A DNA stretch of 64,000 nt, taken from CAIKBL01 sp964555355. Its GTDB lineage: Bacteria; Pseudomonadota; Gammaproteobacteria; Ga0077536. Below the pieces are notes generated by a model. That model had not been told where the DNA came from. It did no database searches and saw only the letters and a list, made by a program, of their open reading frames with translations. Numbering within the stretch: position 1 is the first letter of the stretch; each line of letters opens with the position of its first letter. Made by a program: the position numbers and the translations under genes. The stretch is from positions 218,722 to 282,721 of the forward strand of contig CAZKRY010000008.1 in the NCBI GenBank assembly GCA_964555355.1. The letters are read 5' to 3'. Positions 42,170 to 51,031 of the stretch are shown piece after piece.

Positions 42170-43283
42170 AACGCTGCCGCTCATCGAGGGATTCAAGAAG
42201 GATCTCTATCACTGCGCGGATTGTAATTATTGCGTGGATGCCGTATGGGCCGAGCGTGGCCTCGAGCATGTCTGTCCCACCATCCAATCGCATACGCCAT
42301 TGTTGAGCTATTCCGGCCGCGGGTATATCGCGGCCGCGCGAGCTTGGTTCGAAGGTGCGGCAATTGATCTCGAGAAGCTTGGCGAGCGCGTTTTTACGTG
42401 TACGACGTGTGGGCATTGCGAAACCGTTTGCCCAATTGGTTTGCGACCTACTCAAGTGGGGCGTGCATTGCGTGGCGAACTGTGGGCGCGCGACGCAGTG
42501 CCGGCGCCGCTTCGTGAATGGCGCGCGCAGATGGCGCGTGATGGCAACCCACATGGCCAGCCGCGGGCGGAGCGGCTCGCGTGGTCGGGTGAAATCGTGC
42601 CAAATTCACAGGGTGAGCCGTTGTTGTATTTGCCGGGGTGTGCAGCCGCCGCGTCTCGCGACGAAGCACTCGCCGCGACGCGCATTATGACGGCGGCGGG
42701 CTATCGCGTGCTGACGCTCGAGAATCGTGATACTTGCTGTGGCGCCCCGTATTTTGAACTAGGTGACAGTCGTCGAGCAGACGCGATGCGCGAGACGCTG
42801 ACGAGTAAATTGGGCGATGTACCGTGTGTGACCTCCGGCCTTGAGTGTCGCGCGCACTGGTGGCGGGGCGCAGCTAGCCGCGCGCCGCAATCGTTTGTCG
42901 AATGGGTCGAAACGGCGTTCGCACATGGCCGCTTGACGGCGCCGGAAGCAAAGGCTGACATCGTCGTTATCGAAAGCTGCCAGACACGGCAAGCACCGGC
43001 TTTCGCGAACATGGTGCGTAAGCTTTTCGCGCGCTTTGGGTCGAACGTACGATTTGCACAAGAAAATGCGGAGCACCTCGTTTGCTGTGGTGCCGCAGGT
43101 GGCATGCCGCGAATGGCGCCGGAATCGTCTATGCGTATGGCGCAGGCGCGGCTCCCGGAACCGGCTGCCACTTATGTAGTCATCGATCCGCGTTGTGCCA
43201 TGCATCTGGCCAGTGCGAGCAGCGGTCACGTCGTTGGTTTGGCCACGTGGCTGGCGCGGCGCTTGGGCTTGGCGCATGACTAA
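42162..43283 (+). CDS. HdrD/GlcF-like iron-sulfur oxidoreductase
   Basis: A 373-residue cytoplasmic Fe-S protein. It has two N-terminal [4Fe-4S] motifs, CADCNYC...CP (~residues 17-38, with an extended spacer before the last Cys) and CTTCGHCETVCP (~77-88), followed by two cysteine-rich CCG domains, CCGAPYFELG (~193) and CCGAAGGMPRM (~309). Such proteins pass electrons in glycolate/lactate dehydrogenases and heterodisulfide reductases. It overlaps both neighbours. The start is ATG 42162; the frame is open far upstream inside the previous gene. Confidence 0.85.
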   Translation: MPETLPLIEGFKKDLYHCADCNYCVDAVWAERGLEHVCPTIQSHTPLLSYSGRGYIAAARAWFEGAAIDLEKLGERVFTCTTCGHCETVCPIGLRPTQVGRALRGELWARDAVPAPLREWRAQMARDGNPHGQPRAERLAWSGEIVPNSQGEPLLYLPGCAAAASRDEALAATRIMTAAGYRVLTLENRDTCCGAPYFELGDSRRADAMRETLTSKLGDVPCVTSGLECRAHWWRGAASRAPQSFVEWVETAFAHGRLTAPEAKADIVVIESCQTRQAPAFANMVRKLFARFGSNVRFAQENAEHLVCCGAAGGMPRMAPESSMRMAQARLPEPAATYVVIDPRCAMHLASASSGHVVGLATWLARRLGLAHD

Positions 43284-44655
43284 CGCAAGTAAACCGAACC
43301 CCACGATAACAACCACCGATTCGCTTGATCTGCTGGTGTATCAGCGCGACTGTTCAGTGATTGCTCCGGGAAAAGCGACGGCCATGGTTCGTCCGACAAC
43401 GCGCGACGAAGTGGTCGAAATCGTGCGTGACGCCGCGCGGACCAAAACGCCGGTATATGTGCGCGGCGCCGGCACCATGTACGCGGGCGGAGTCAATCCG
43501 CATGCCGGTGGACTGGTGCTCGATACCAGCGGACTCGATCGCATCTTGGACATCGATCTCGCGAACGGCGTCGTGGTGGTCGAACCCGGTGTGCGTTTTG
43601 GTGTGCTGGCCGCCGCGCTCAAGCCGCACGGCATGACCATCGGCATTATTCCCTCCACCGCACCGACCGCGACAGTTGGTGGCGCCGCGTCCGCGCACGC
43701 GCTCGGTACGGGTTCCGCGCGTTTTCAAAGTTTTGCCGACGAAGTCGTGGGCCTTGAAGTGGTACTCACCGACGGACGTGTATTGCGTACGGGATCGGCC
43801 GCGAGCGGACACGGATTTTTTCATCGCTTCGGGTTTGGCCCGGATTTAACCGGCCTTTTTCTTGGTGGTGACGCGACCTACGGCATCATCACCGCGCTTG
43901 CCTTATGGCTCCACCCGTTACCAAGTTTCCGCACGACTGCGTGTTACGGCTTTGACTCGGTCACCCATGCGGCCGAGTTTGTGAGTGACTTGCAATCACG
44001 CGAACTGTTGCGCAACGTTTGGTATGCGAGCGGTTACGAAGCAGGGAGCGTGAAAGCGCGGGTGATGGCAGTGGCACCTGAGACTCCGGCGACGTCTCTC
44101 CCACAGTTCTGTGTGGGACTCGATTACGGTGGCGACGAGCCGCTGGTCTTGCACGATAAGCGGGCAATTGACGCGTTATGCAGCGATCATCACGGCCGCG
44201 AGTATCCGCCCTTCAACGATGCGTACTTCAGTCATCTGCGCAATGAGGAAATTTATTGGTACGGCTACGCGGGATATTTTGCGCGTTCACGTTGCGCAAT
44301 CTTGATGAGTTCACTGCCGACCACGCAGATGCCGAAGTTTCTCGCCGCGCTCGATGACTTGCGGGCACGGCACTCAGCGTTTATGTGGGGAGGCGCGGTA
44401 GTCATTTGCCGACGTGGAATGCACGGGGGCGTGATGGCCTTCTATGACGAGGCCACACAGTGGGCCGAAGCGCAAGCGGTGACGCGGCTCGCCGCGCAGG
44501 CCCTCGCCGCCGCCGGTTGTATTCCTTATAAAACCGGCAAAATTTGGGCCGAGGTCGTACGCGGCTATCCGGTCTATCATGAAGTCTTGCAGGAATTAAA
44601 GACGGGTTTTGATCCGCAGCACATTCTTTCACCCGGCAATCTGGGTCTGGATTAA
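43276..44655 (+). CDS. GlcD-like FAD-linked oxidoreductase
   Basis: A 459-residue PCMH-type FAD protein: TPVYVRGAGTMYAGGVNPHAGGLVLDTSGLDRIL and MTIGIIPSTAPTATVGGAASAHALGTGSARF are the FAD-binding segments, and the C-terminus PQHILSPGNLGLD matches the glycolate/D-lactate dehydrogenase family. With the preceding Fe-S protein it resembles a GlcD/GlcF-type 2-hydroxyacid dehydrogenase. The upstream nitroreductase-like gene is not part of known versions. ATG 43276 overlaps the previous stop by 8 bases. Confidence 0.85.
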   Translation: MTNASKPNPTITTTDSLDLLVYQRDCSVIAPGKATAMVRPTTRDEVVEIVRDAARTKTPVYVRGAGTMYAGGVNPHAGGLVLDTSGLDRILDIDLANGVVVVEPGVRFGVLAAALKPHGMTIGIIPSTAPTATVGGAASAHALGTGSARFQSFADEVVGLEVVLTDGRVLRTGSAASGHGFFHRFGFGPDLTGLFLGGDATYGIITALALWLHPLPSFRTTACYGFDSVTHAAEFVSDLQSRELLRNVWYASGYEAGSVKARVMAVAPETPATSLPQFCVGLDYGGDEPLVLHDKRAIDALCSDHHGREYPPFNDAYFSHLRNEEIYWYGYAGYFARSRCAILMSSLPTTQMPKFLAALDDLRARHSAFMWGGAVVICRRGMHGGVMAFYDEATQWAEAQAVTRLAAQALAAAGCIPYKTGKIWAEVVRGYPVYHEVLQELKTGFDPQHILSPGNLGLD

Positions 44656-44670
44656 CGAGAGATATAAGGA

Positions 44671-44724
44671 ATGATCAGGGCCGATGCGGCGTACGTAGAC
44701 TTGCGAATGGCGGGCTCGCGATGA
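44671..44724 (+). CDS. Possible 17-residue leader peptide before HIT gene
   Basis: ATG 44671 has AAGGA six bases upstream; the 17-codon frame (MIRADAAYVDLRMAGSR) ends in a TGA overlapping the HIT-gene ATG. It may serve translational coupling for a gene with no obvious binding site of its own. Evidence is only the arrangement. Confidence 0.3.
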   Translation: MIRADAAYVDLRMAGSR

Positions 44725-45143
44725 GTGCCTCTTTCGCGTTGCACCCGCAACTAAGCGCGGATTGCCACGTGCTCGGCTCGCTTGGCACGAGCCGTTTGTT
44801 GTTGCATCGAAATGCGGCGGTACCGTGGTTTATCCTAGTGCCGGAGGTCAACGCCAGCGAACTCTACGAATTGCCGTCTGCGCTGCGCCGCGAATTGGAT
44901 GAGACGGGCGACGCGCTGGCAAGATTCGTCAAGCGCTATTTCAATAGCGACAAAATCAACGTGGCGGCGCTCGGCAATGTGGTGCCGCAGCTGCATGTCC
45001 ATGTCATTGGACGCCGGCGGGACGATCCTTGCTGGCCAAAGCCGATCTGGGGTCACCTCGAGATCGTGCGCGAATATACCGCGGCGCAGCTTGATGCGGT
45101 TATTTCTGCGTTGCGAAGTGATCCGGCGCTGCATATGCGATAG
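44721..45143 (+). CDS. HIT-family hydrolase
   Basis: A 140-residue histidine-triad nucleotide-binding protein. The triad region is VVPQLHVHVIGRRRDDPCWP (~residues 90-109). The first His of HxHxH is Gln, as in many bacterial members, and the catalytic central His is kept. These enzymes hydrolyse or transfer nucleotidyl groups from dinucleotides or phosphoramidates. It follows the three-gene redox operon by 65 bases; a functional link is possible but not shown. Confidence 0.85.
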   Translation: MSASFALHPQLSADCHVLGSLGTSRLLLHRNAAVPWFILVPEVNASELYELPSALRRELDETGDALARFVKRYFNSDKINVAALGNVVPQLHVHVIGRRRDDPCWPKPIWGHLEIVREYTAAQLDAVISALRSDPALHMR

Positions 45144-45195
45144 TCGTGTTCACAATGAATGGGAATAAATTAAAACGCCCCGGGGAGGAACCAAT

Positions 45196-45558
45196 ATGTC
45201 CAGTGACTATGACGAGATTGAAACGACGATTTTTAATTACTTCGACGGCATAAAAGAGGTTAGCCGAGAGCGACTCGAAGCCGCGTTCGCGGTGGATGTC
45301 GCACATATGAAAGGCTACGTGCGCGATAAAGACGGGACGCCCCAACTCAGCTCTCGACCCATGCGGGAAGTAATCGACGGTTGGTTAAAGCGCGTGCCGG
45401 CACCGGAGATGCAAGGCAAAATCACGTCGATCAATGTGTTTAGTCCGAGCGCCGCAATCGCCGTCTTTGATTTCAACGGGGTGTTTATCGACACGTTTCA
45501 ACTCGCGAAATTGGGCGGCGAGTGGAAGATCGTCAATAAGTTCTACGTCGACCAGTGA
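45196..45558 (+). CDS. NTF2-like (lumazine-binding-like) small protein
   Basis: A 120-residue cone-fold protein: YDEIETTIFNYFDGIKEVSRERLEAAF at the start, then DKDGTPQLSSRPMREVIDGW and FIDTFQLAKLGGEWKIVNKFY at the end, typical of the SnoaL/NTF2-like 'putative lumazine-binding' group. Start ATG 45196 has GGGGAGGA upstream. The role is unknown; such proteins are isomerases, hydratases or ligand binders. A palindromic repeat follows. Confidence 0.75.
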   Translation: MSSDYDEIETTIFNYFDGIKEVSRERLEAAFAVDVAHMKGYVRDKDGTPQLSSRPMREVIDGWLKRVPAPEMQGKITSINVFSPSAAIAVFDFNGVFIDTFQLAKLGGEWKIVNKFYVDQ

Positions 45559-45629
45559 GTGGCAATTGCCTAGCAAGCGTGCGCACCGAATTTCCCCCTC
45601 TCTTGCTGGCATGCGCGCCAACTGAGGTG

Positions 45630-45740
45630 CCCCCTCTCCCGCGTGCGGGAGAGGGTCGGGGTGAGGGTCTTCATGCAGATCTGGTAGACGTTCGGCCCCT
45701 CACCCGGCGCTGCGCGCCAACCTCTCCCGGTGGGAGAGGT
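45630..45740. repeat. Bipartite palindromic repeat, copy 3
   Basis: Unit A (45630-45671: CCCTCTCCCGC GT GCGGGAGAGGG then TCGGGGTGAGGGTCTT) and unit B (45694-45740: GGCCCCTCACCCGGCGC..GCGCC..CCTCTCCC GG GGGAGAGG). The same two units occur in inverted order at 36066-36158. It lies upstream of the GMC gene. Confidence 0.85.
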
Positions 45741-45771
45741 TTATCGTTCGGCGCATCGTCCGCTCCGCGCC

Positions 45772-47385
45772 ATGACTGACGCCGGTACCTTTGATTACAT
45801 CATCGTCGGCGCCGGCAGCGCCGGCTGCGTACTGGCCAATCGCTTGTCGGCCGATCCCAAAGTATCGGTGCTGCTGCTCGAAGCCGGCGGGGAAGACGAT
45901 TATTTCTGGATCGACATTCCCGTCGGCTATCTCTACACGATTGGCAATCCCCGCACCGATTGGTGTTTCAAAACCACCGCCGATCCGGGACTCAATGGAC
46001 GCGCGTTAGGTTATGCGCGCGGAAAGGTGCTCGGCGGATGTTCATCGATCAACGCCATGATCTACATGCGTGGGCAGGCCAGCGACTATGACGAGTGGGT
46101 GGCCCTCGGCAACGAAGGCTGGAGTTGGCGCGACGTACTGCCGGTGTTCAAACGTATGGAAGATTACGTGCACGGCGCGGATGACTGGCACGGTGTTGGC
46201 GGTGAGCTGCGCGTGGAAGAGCGGCGCGTCAGTTGGGAAATCTTGGATGCTTGGCGAGACGCGGCGGCTGCGTGTGGAATCCCTAAGATCCCGGAGTTCA
46301 ACCGCGGCGACAACTTCGGAAATGCCTACTTTCAAATGAACCAACGTCGCGGCGTGCGTTGGAGCGCGACCAAGGCGTTTTTGCGCCCAGTGCTCGCGCG
46401 TGCCAATCTCACCGTACGAACGGGCGCGCATGTGCACCGTCTGGATTTTATGGCGGGTCTTTCGCCGCCGCGCGTCACGGGATTGACTTATCGCGATCGC
46501 CAAGGAATACAACGCGTGCGCGCCGCGTGCGAAGTGATTCTGGCCGCCGGTGCGATTGGCTCACCTCAACTATTACAACTTTCCGGGATCGGCGATCCCG
46601 CACAGTTAAGCGCACTTGAAATTCCGCTCGCCCACGCATTACCCGGAGTGGGTACCAATCTGCACGATCACTTGCAAGTCCGCACGGTCTACAAGGTTCA
46701 CAACTCACGTACGCTAAACGAGCGCGCCAATAGCCTGTGGGGGAAGGCAATGATGGGGCTTGAGTACCTCTTGTTTCGGACCGGGCCGCTGACCATGCCG
46801 CCATCGCAGCTCGGCGCGTTTGCCAAAAGCCGGGAACAGGAGCCGAGTGCCAATATCGAGTGGCATGTACAACCGCTGTCGCTCGACAAATTCGGCGAAC
46901 CATTGCATCCGTTTCCGGCGATCACACCCTCTGTGTGTAATCTACGGCCGACGAGCCGTGGGCATGTCAGACTTTTGTCGAACGATCCGGAAGCACCGCC
47001 GGAAATTCATCTCAACTATTTGTCGACGCCGGAAGACCAACAGGTGGCAATCGACTCGCTCCGTTTCACGCGCCGCATTATGGCGGCCGAGGCGCTGGCG
47101 CGTTTTGCGCCGGAAGAATGGAAACCGGGGCCCGCGCTGCTTAGCGATTCGGAACTTTTAAACGCCGCGCGCGATCTTGGTACCACGATCTTTCATCCAG
47201 TCAGCACCTGTCGCATGGGTTTCGACCGGGGTGCGGTGGTTGACCACCGCTTAAACGTGCACGGTGTGTGCGGTTTACGCGTCGCGGATGCGTCGGTCAT
47301 GCCGCGGATCACTTCCGGCAATACAAACGCGCCGACGATGATGATTGCCGAAAAAGCTGCCGAATTCATTTTGAACGGTGAATAA
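45772..47385 (+). CDS. GMC-family FAD oxidoreductase (choline dehydrogenase-like)
   Basis: A 537-residue flavoprotein of the glucose-methanol-choline family. Motifs: ADP-binding YIIVGAGSAGCVLANRLS at the N-terminus, YARGKVLGGCSSINAMIYMRGQ (FAD), AAGAIGSPQLLQLSGIG (PROSITE GMC signature 2), catalytic His in HPVSTCRMG and NTNAPTMMIAEKAAEFI at the end. It oxidises primary or secondary alcohols; the substrate is unclear. Start ATG 45772 is used; the frame extends to 45730 within the repeat. Co-directional with the LLM monooxygenase gene 17 bases on. Confidence 0.9.
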   Translation: MTDAGTFDYIIVGAGSAGCVLANRLSADPKVSVLLLEAGGEDDYFWIDIPVGYLYTIGNPRTDWCFKTTADPGLNGRALGYARGKVLGGCSSINAMIYMRGQASDYDEWVALGNEGWSWRDVLPVFKRMEDYVHGADDWHGVGGELRVEERRVSWEILDAWRDAAAACGIPKIPEFNRGDNFGNAYFQMNQRRGVRWSATKAFLRPVLARANLTVRTGAHVHRLDFMAGLSPPRVTGLTYRDRQGIQRVRAACEVILAAGAIGSPQLLQLSGIGDPAQLSALEIPLAHALPGVGTNLHDHLQVRTVYKVHNSRTLNERANSLWGKAMMGLEYLLFRTGPLTMPPSQLGAFAKSREQEPSANIEWHVQPLSLDKFGEPLHPFPAITPSVCNLRPTSRGHVRLLSNDPEAPPEIHLNYLSTPEDQQVAIDSLRFTRRIMAAEALARFAPEEWKPGPALLSDSELLNAARDLGTTIFHPVSTCRMGFDRGAVVDHRLNVHGVCGLRVADASVMPRITSGNTNAPTMMIAEKAAEFILNGE

Positions 47386-47402
47386 TTTCACGGAGATATT
47401 TT

Positions 47403-48806
47403 ATGGCAAAGCAAATCCGCCTGAACGCGTTCACCCAATGCTGCATCAGTCATCACTCAATCGGCCAATGGAAACATCCGTTGGATCGACCGCTCGACGG
47501 TTATCGCAATGTGCATTACTGGGTGGAGCTTGCGAAGATCCTTGAAGCGGGATTTTTCGATGCGCTGTTTTTGGCGGATGTCCACGGCACCTATAGTGTA
47601 TATCGCGGCGGGCGCGAGACGGCGGTGCGCCACGGAGTACAGTTTCCGAGTAACGATCCCACGTTGATCATTTCGGCGATGGCGGCGGCGACGCGGCATC
47701 TTGGCTTCGCGGCGACTTTTAGCACCACTTATTTTCCGCCGTATCACACGGCAAAAGTATTTTCGACACTTGATCACTTAACCGATGGCCGCGTGGCGTG
47801 GAATATCGTGACGTCGTATCTCGCGGATGCAAATGCGAACTTCGGCTTGGGCGACGTTATCCCGCACGACGAGCGTTATGCGCGGGCCGAAGAGTACATG
47901 GAAGTTTGTTATCAGCTGTGGGAACACTCATGGGAAGAGCACGCGATGGTGCGCGATAAGCGGCGCGACATGCTGATCGATCCAGCGCGTGTGCACCAAA
48001 TCGATTTCGAAGGTAAGTATTTTCAGGTGCCGGGTCCGCATATGTGCGAGCCCTCCAAACAGCGCACGCCGGTATTGTTCCAAGCGGGGCAGTCCGGGCG
48101 GGGTGTGGCCTTCGCCGCGCGTCATGCCGAAGCAATTTTCGCCATCCACCCGAATACGGCCGCCTGTCGCGCCGGTTCCCGCGGCTTGACCCAGGCCCTG
48201 CGTGCGCAAGGCAGAAAGCGTAGCGAGGTGCGGTATTTCCCGGGAGTGACCGTATTTGTCGCGCCAACCGACGATGAAGCGCGCCAGAAATTTGAAACCT
48301 GCAGAAAATATCGGAGCCAAGAGGGCGCGCTCGCGTTGTTCTGCGGATGGACTGGAATCGACATCGCCAAGCTGCCTTCGGGTAAGGCGTTGAGCACGAG
48401 CAAGACCGATGCGATTCAGGGCCTGCTCGATTACTTCAAAATGGTGGATGCTGAGCGCGACTGGACCGTGGATGAGATGGGCGAGTGGATATCCGTCGGC
48501 AGCGTCATGCCTAAGATCGTCGGTAGCCCGAGCACGGTCGTGGACGAACTGGAACGTTGGATGGATGAAGGTGAGTGCGACGGTTTCAACCTTGTACCCG
48601 CCATTCAGCCGCAAGGCTTCCGTGACTTCGTCGACCTGGTGGTACCCGAACTCCAGCGCCGCGGCCTGATGCGCACGGCGTATGATGGCACGACGCTACG
48701 AGAAAACTATTTTGGCGAAGGACACGCGAGGCTTCCTCGCAAACATTTTGCGCATCGGACGCTACCGCCGTGGAAGCGTGCGAAGGCGAAAACGGGTTCG
48801 CGTTAG
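47403..48806 (+). CDS. NtaA/SnaA/DszA-type FMN-dependent monooxygenase (LLM class)
   Basis: A 467-residue luciferase-like monooxygenase: LNAFTQCCISHHSIGQWKHP, ILEAGFFDALFLADVHGTY, FSTLDHLTDGRVAWNIVTSYL and VLFQAGQSGRGVAFAARHAEAIF are typical of the nitrilotriacetate/dibenzothiophene sulfone monooxygenase group, which uses FMNH2 from a separate reductase. No reductase gene is adjacent. It follows the GMC gene by 17 bases. Substrate unknown; likely an N- or S-containing organic compound. Confidence 0.88.
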   Translation: MAKQIRLNAFTQCCISHHSIGQWKHPLDRPLDGYRNVHYWVELAKILEAGFFDALFLADVHGTYSVYRGGRETAVRHGVQFPSNDPTLIISAMAAATRHLGFAATFSTTYFPPYHTAKVFSTLDHLTDGRVAWNIVTSYLADANANFGLGDVIPHDERYARAEEYMEVCYQLWEHSWEEHAMVRDKRRDMLIDPARVHQIDFEGKYFQVPGPHMCEPSKQRTPVLFQAGQSGRGVAFAARHAEAIFAIHPNTAACRAGSRGLTQALRAQGRKRSEVRYFPGVTVFVAPTDDEARQKFETCRKYRSQEGALALFCGWTGIDIAKLPSGKALSTSKTDAIQGLLDYFKMVDAERDWTVDEMGEWISVGSVMPKIVGSPSTVVDELERWMDEGECDGFNLVPAIQPQGFRDFVDLVVPELQRRGLMRTAYDGTTLRENYFGEGHARLPRKHFAHRTLPPWKRAKAKTGSR

Positions 48807-48813
48807 TTTGGAT

Positions 48814-48857
48814 TACCCTCTCCCGCATGCGAGAGAGGGTAGAGTGAGGGAGGTCTT
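48814..48857. repeat. Palindromic intergenic repeat, copy 4
   Basis: A degenerate unit A: TACCCTCTCCCGC AT GCGAGAGAGGGTA then GAGTGAGGGAGGTCTT. It lies between the convergent monooxygenase and amidohydrolase genes and abuts the amidohydrolase stop. Confidence 0.8.
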
Positions 48858-50585
48858 CTACGCCGCCGAACGTAACGCGCGGCGCTTTGCCACCCCATGG
48901 CGCAGCAATTCACCCGGATACACATTGGTCTGCGCGTCGTTCTCAATCGTGACTTCGCCGTTGATCAAGATGTACTTGTAGCCGCTTGCACGTTGTACGC
49001 GGCGCCATTCACCGCCCGGTAGATCGTGCACGACTTCCGGCGGCAAGATGGTGAGGCGATCAAAATCGTAGACGACGATATCCGCCGGCGCGCCGACTTT
49101 GAGGGTGCCGCGGTCTTCACATCCGGCGAGCTGCGCCGGCAATGCCGACAAGCGCCAATGCGCATCTTCCAGACTCAGCATGCGATGCTCACGCACGATC
49201 TTGGTGAGTGTTTCGGTGGGATAACGACCGGCCGTCAAAAACTTGGTGTGCGCGCCGCCGTCGGATACCCCAAACAGGATGTAGGGGTTATCGACAATCT
49301 CACGCAGTAAATCGACGCGCGTATTCGGCGGCATCGAAAAGAATTCCGTCTCAAGTTTATCCGCGACCACGATGTCAAGCATCGCATCGACCGGATGTTT
49401 GCCGGTTTTATCCGAGATGAGTCCGATAGTGTGATCAAGCCACTGCTGCGACTCCGGCGCTCTGGGACCCGTGACCACGATATTTTCAAACGGCCCCAGC
49501 ACAAACGATGGCACTTTGCTTTTCAAGCCTGGGCGCCGCGCCGGATCGGCGAGTTTCGCCAAGCGTTCTTCCTTGGTGCCGACGGTGGCTTCGCGCCATG
49601 CCGGGCATTCGTCGAAGAGGTTCCAATCCTCGAAGGTGAAGGAGTAGCCGGCATCGGTCGTCAGCCCTTGACCATAGACACGGATACCCTTCTCGCGGCA
49701 ACGATCGAGCCAATCCATCACTTTGCGGTGAATATGCGGGGCGTTGTCTTGCGCCTGTACCACATTAAAGACCAATGGCCGGCCGCTCACTTCGGCAAGT
49801 TCCGCCATGTGGGCCTGGTCGGCTTTGGGATCGCCGGTGACCATCGTCGTTTGCATGTGACCGGCGTTACGTCTGCGCAGCACTTTGGCGAACTCGAGCG
49901 CGGTTTCATTGTTCATGACATCGGTCGGCATCGCGGTGCCGTCGTAATCGAGCTGCGCGCCGGCAGGACCACTGGGCGGCATGCGCTGCGCGGACCAGCC
50001 GCAGCCGCCGGCGTCCAACGCTTCATCGAGAATGCGGCACATCTTGGCGTGTTCTTCTTTGGTCGGCATGCGGCCTGATTTCGCGTCATCGAGGCCGAGC
50101 ACGGAGACGAGAATCGGTCCAATCGGCACGTACGGCACGATGTTCATCGCTTTGGGCGTGCGATCGACGCTATCTAAATATTCGGGAAACGTTTCCCAGT
50201 CCCACGGCAGACCGGCTTGCATGGAGGCAAGCGGGATGGCTTCTACCCGCGTCATCGTCAACATAGCGCGCTCACGCGCATCCGGCGCCACTGGTGCAAA
50301 ACCGAAACCGCAATTACCGATGACCACCGTGGTGATGCCGTGCCAGCTCGAAATTGAGCAATACGGATCCCAAAACACTTGTGCGTCGTAATGCGTGTGC
50401 AGATCAACAAAACCTGGCGCCACCACCATACCCTGCGCATCTAACACTTTCTGTGCACGCTGGGGCTCGATATGGCCGATCTCGGCGATGACCCCGTTTT
50501 TGATCGCGATATCCGCGCGGTAACGTGGCGAGCGTGAGCCATCCACCACCATACCGCCTTTGATTAGGGTGTCGAATTCAGCCAT
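48858..50585 (-). CDS. D-aminoacylase-like amidohydrolase
   Basis: A 575-residue amidohydrolase-superfamily protein of the N-acyl-D-amino-acid deacylase group. Key segments: FDTLIKGGMVVDGSRSPRYRADIAIKNG (N-terminal beta-sandwich), VVAPGFVDLHTHYDAQVFWDP (HxH metal site ~60), GVSDGGAHTKFL (metal-binding Asp region ~435) and GTLKVGAPADIVVYD. The substrate is uncertain; this subgroup acts on acylated amino acids, dihydropyrimidines or similar. It is divergent from the hydantoinase operon across 195 bases, suggesting a shared amide-degradation role. Confidence 0.85.
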   Translation of the reverse strand: MAEFDTLIKGGMVVDGSRSPRYRADIAIKNGVIAEIGHIEPQRAQKVLDAQGMVVAPGFVDLHTHYDAQVFWDPYCSISSWHGITTVVIGNCGFGFAPVAPDARERAMLTMTRVEAIPLASMQAGLPWDWETFPEYLDSVDRTPKAMNIVPYVPIGPILVSVLGLDDAKSGRMPTKEEHAKMCRILDEALDAGGCGWSAQRMPPSGPAGAQLDYDGTAMPTDVMNNETALEFAKVLRRRNAGHMQTTMVTGDPKADQAHMAELAEVSGRPLVFNVVQAQDNAPHIHRKVMDWLDRCREKGIRVYGQGLTTDAGYSFTFEDWNLFDECPAWREATVGTKEERLAKLADPARRPGLKSKVPSFVLGPFENIVVTGPRAPESQQWLDHTIGLISDKTGKHPVDAMLDIVVADKLETEFFSMPPNTRVDLLREIVDNPYILFGVSDGGAHTKFLTAGRYPTETLTKIVREHRMLSLEDAHWRLSALPAQLAGCEDRGTLKVGAPADIVVYDFDRLTILPPEVVHDLPGGEWRRVQRASGYKYILINGEVTIENDAQTNVYPGELLRHGVAKRRALRSAA

Positions 50586-50780
50586 GGACGTGTCCTTTTG
50601 GGCGAAGCAATGCGGGCTAACTTAAAGCGCTTGGCGGGGTGAATCAATTGGCCGTGCTGTCGGAAAAGTCTCAAGCGATTTGCGGGGTCCTAGGCAGCCG
50701 CGCATTCGCGGCATAGCATGTGATTACCCCTCGGGCAGGCGGATGCTGCGGACGCACAAGTTAATTATCACGAGAACCCC

Positions 50781-51011
50781 ATGAGTAATTTTGTATTTCA
50801 ACGACCTACCGACCCGACCCCCGTGCAACCACGCGAAGCCGTTGCCGGCCACTGCGACGCCTGTGGCGCACAGGACTTGAAACGTTACCCGGTCTTGTCC
50901 GAGGGCGGCTGGTACATGGCGGTGAAATGCCAAACCTGTTTGCATTCACAGCGCCGCGCGAAGTGGACGCGGCTCGGCTATGTGACTTTAACCACCGACT
51001 CGCTCGCATAA
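50781..51011 (+). CDS. Small zinc-ribbon protein of hydantoinase/carboxylase operon
   Basis: A 76-residue protein with CDACGAQDLKRYPVL and VKCQTCLHSQRR, two CxxC pairs that should bind one zinc. It starts at ATG 50781 and lies 20 bases before the HyuA-like gene. Small zinc-ribbon subunits occur with acetone/acetophenone carboxylase-type HyuA/HyuB proteins, so it may be a third subunit. No match to a characterised protein is claimed. Confidence 0.65.
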   Translation: MSNFVFQRPTDPTPVQPREAVAGHCDACGAQDLKRYPVLSEGGWYMAVKCQTCLHSQRRAKWTRLGYVTLTTDSLA

Positions 51012-51031
51012 TAAATTAAGGAACTTAAACC

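Noticed and set aside
24200..48860. CRISPR array from the repeated CCCTCTCCC units
   Set aside because: The repeats are dispersed singly over 25 kb, are themselves palindromic, and lack regular spacers.
49395..50078. 227-codon frame antisense to the amidohydrolase gene
   Set aside because: No family features; the opposite strand carries an intact 575-residue enzyme.
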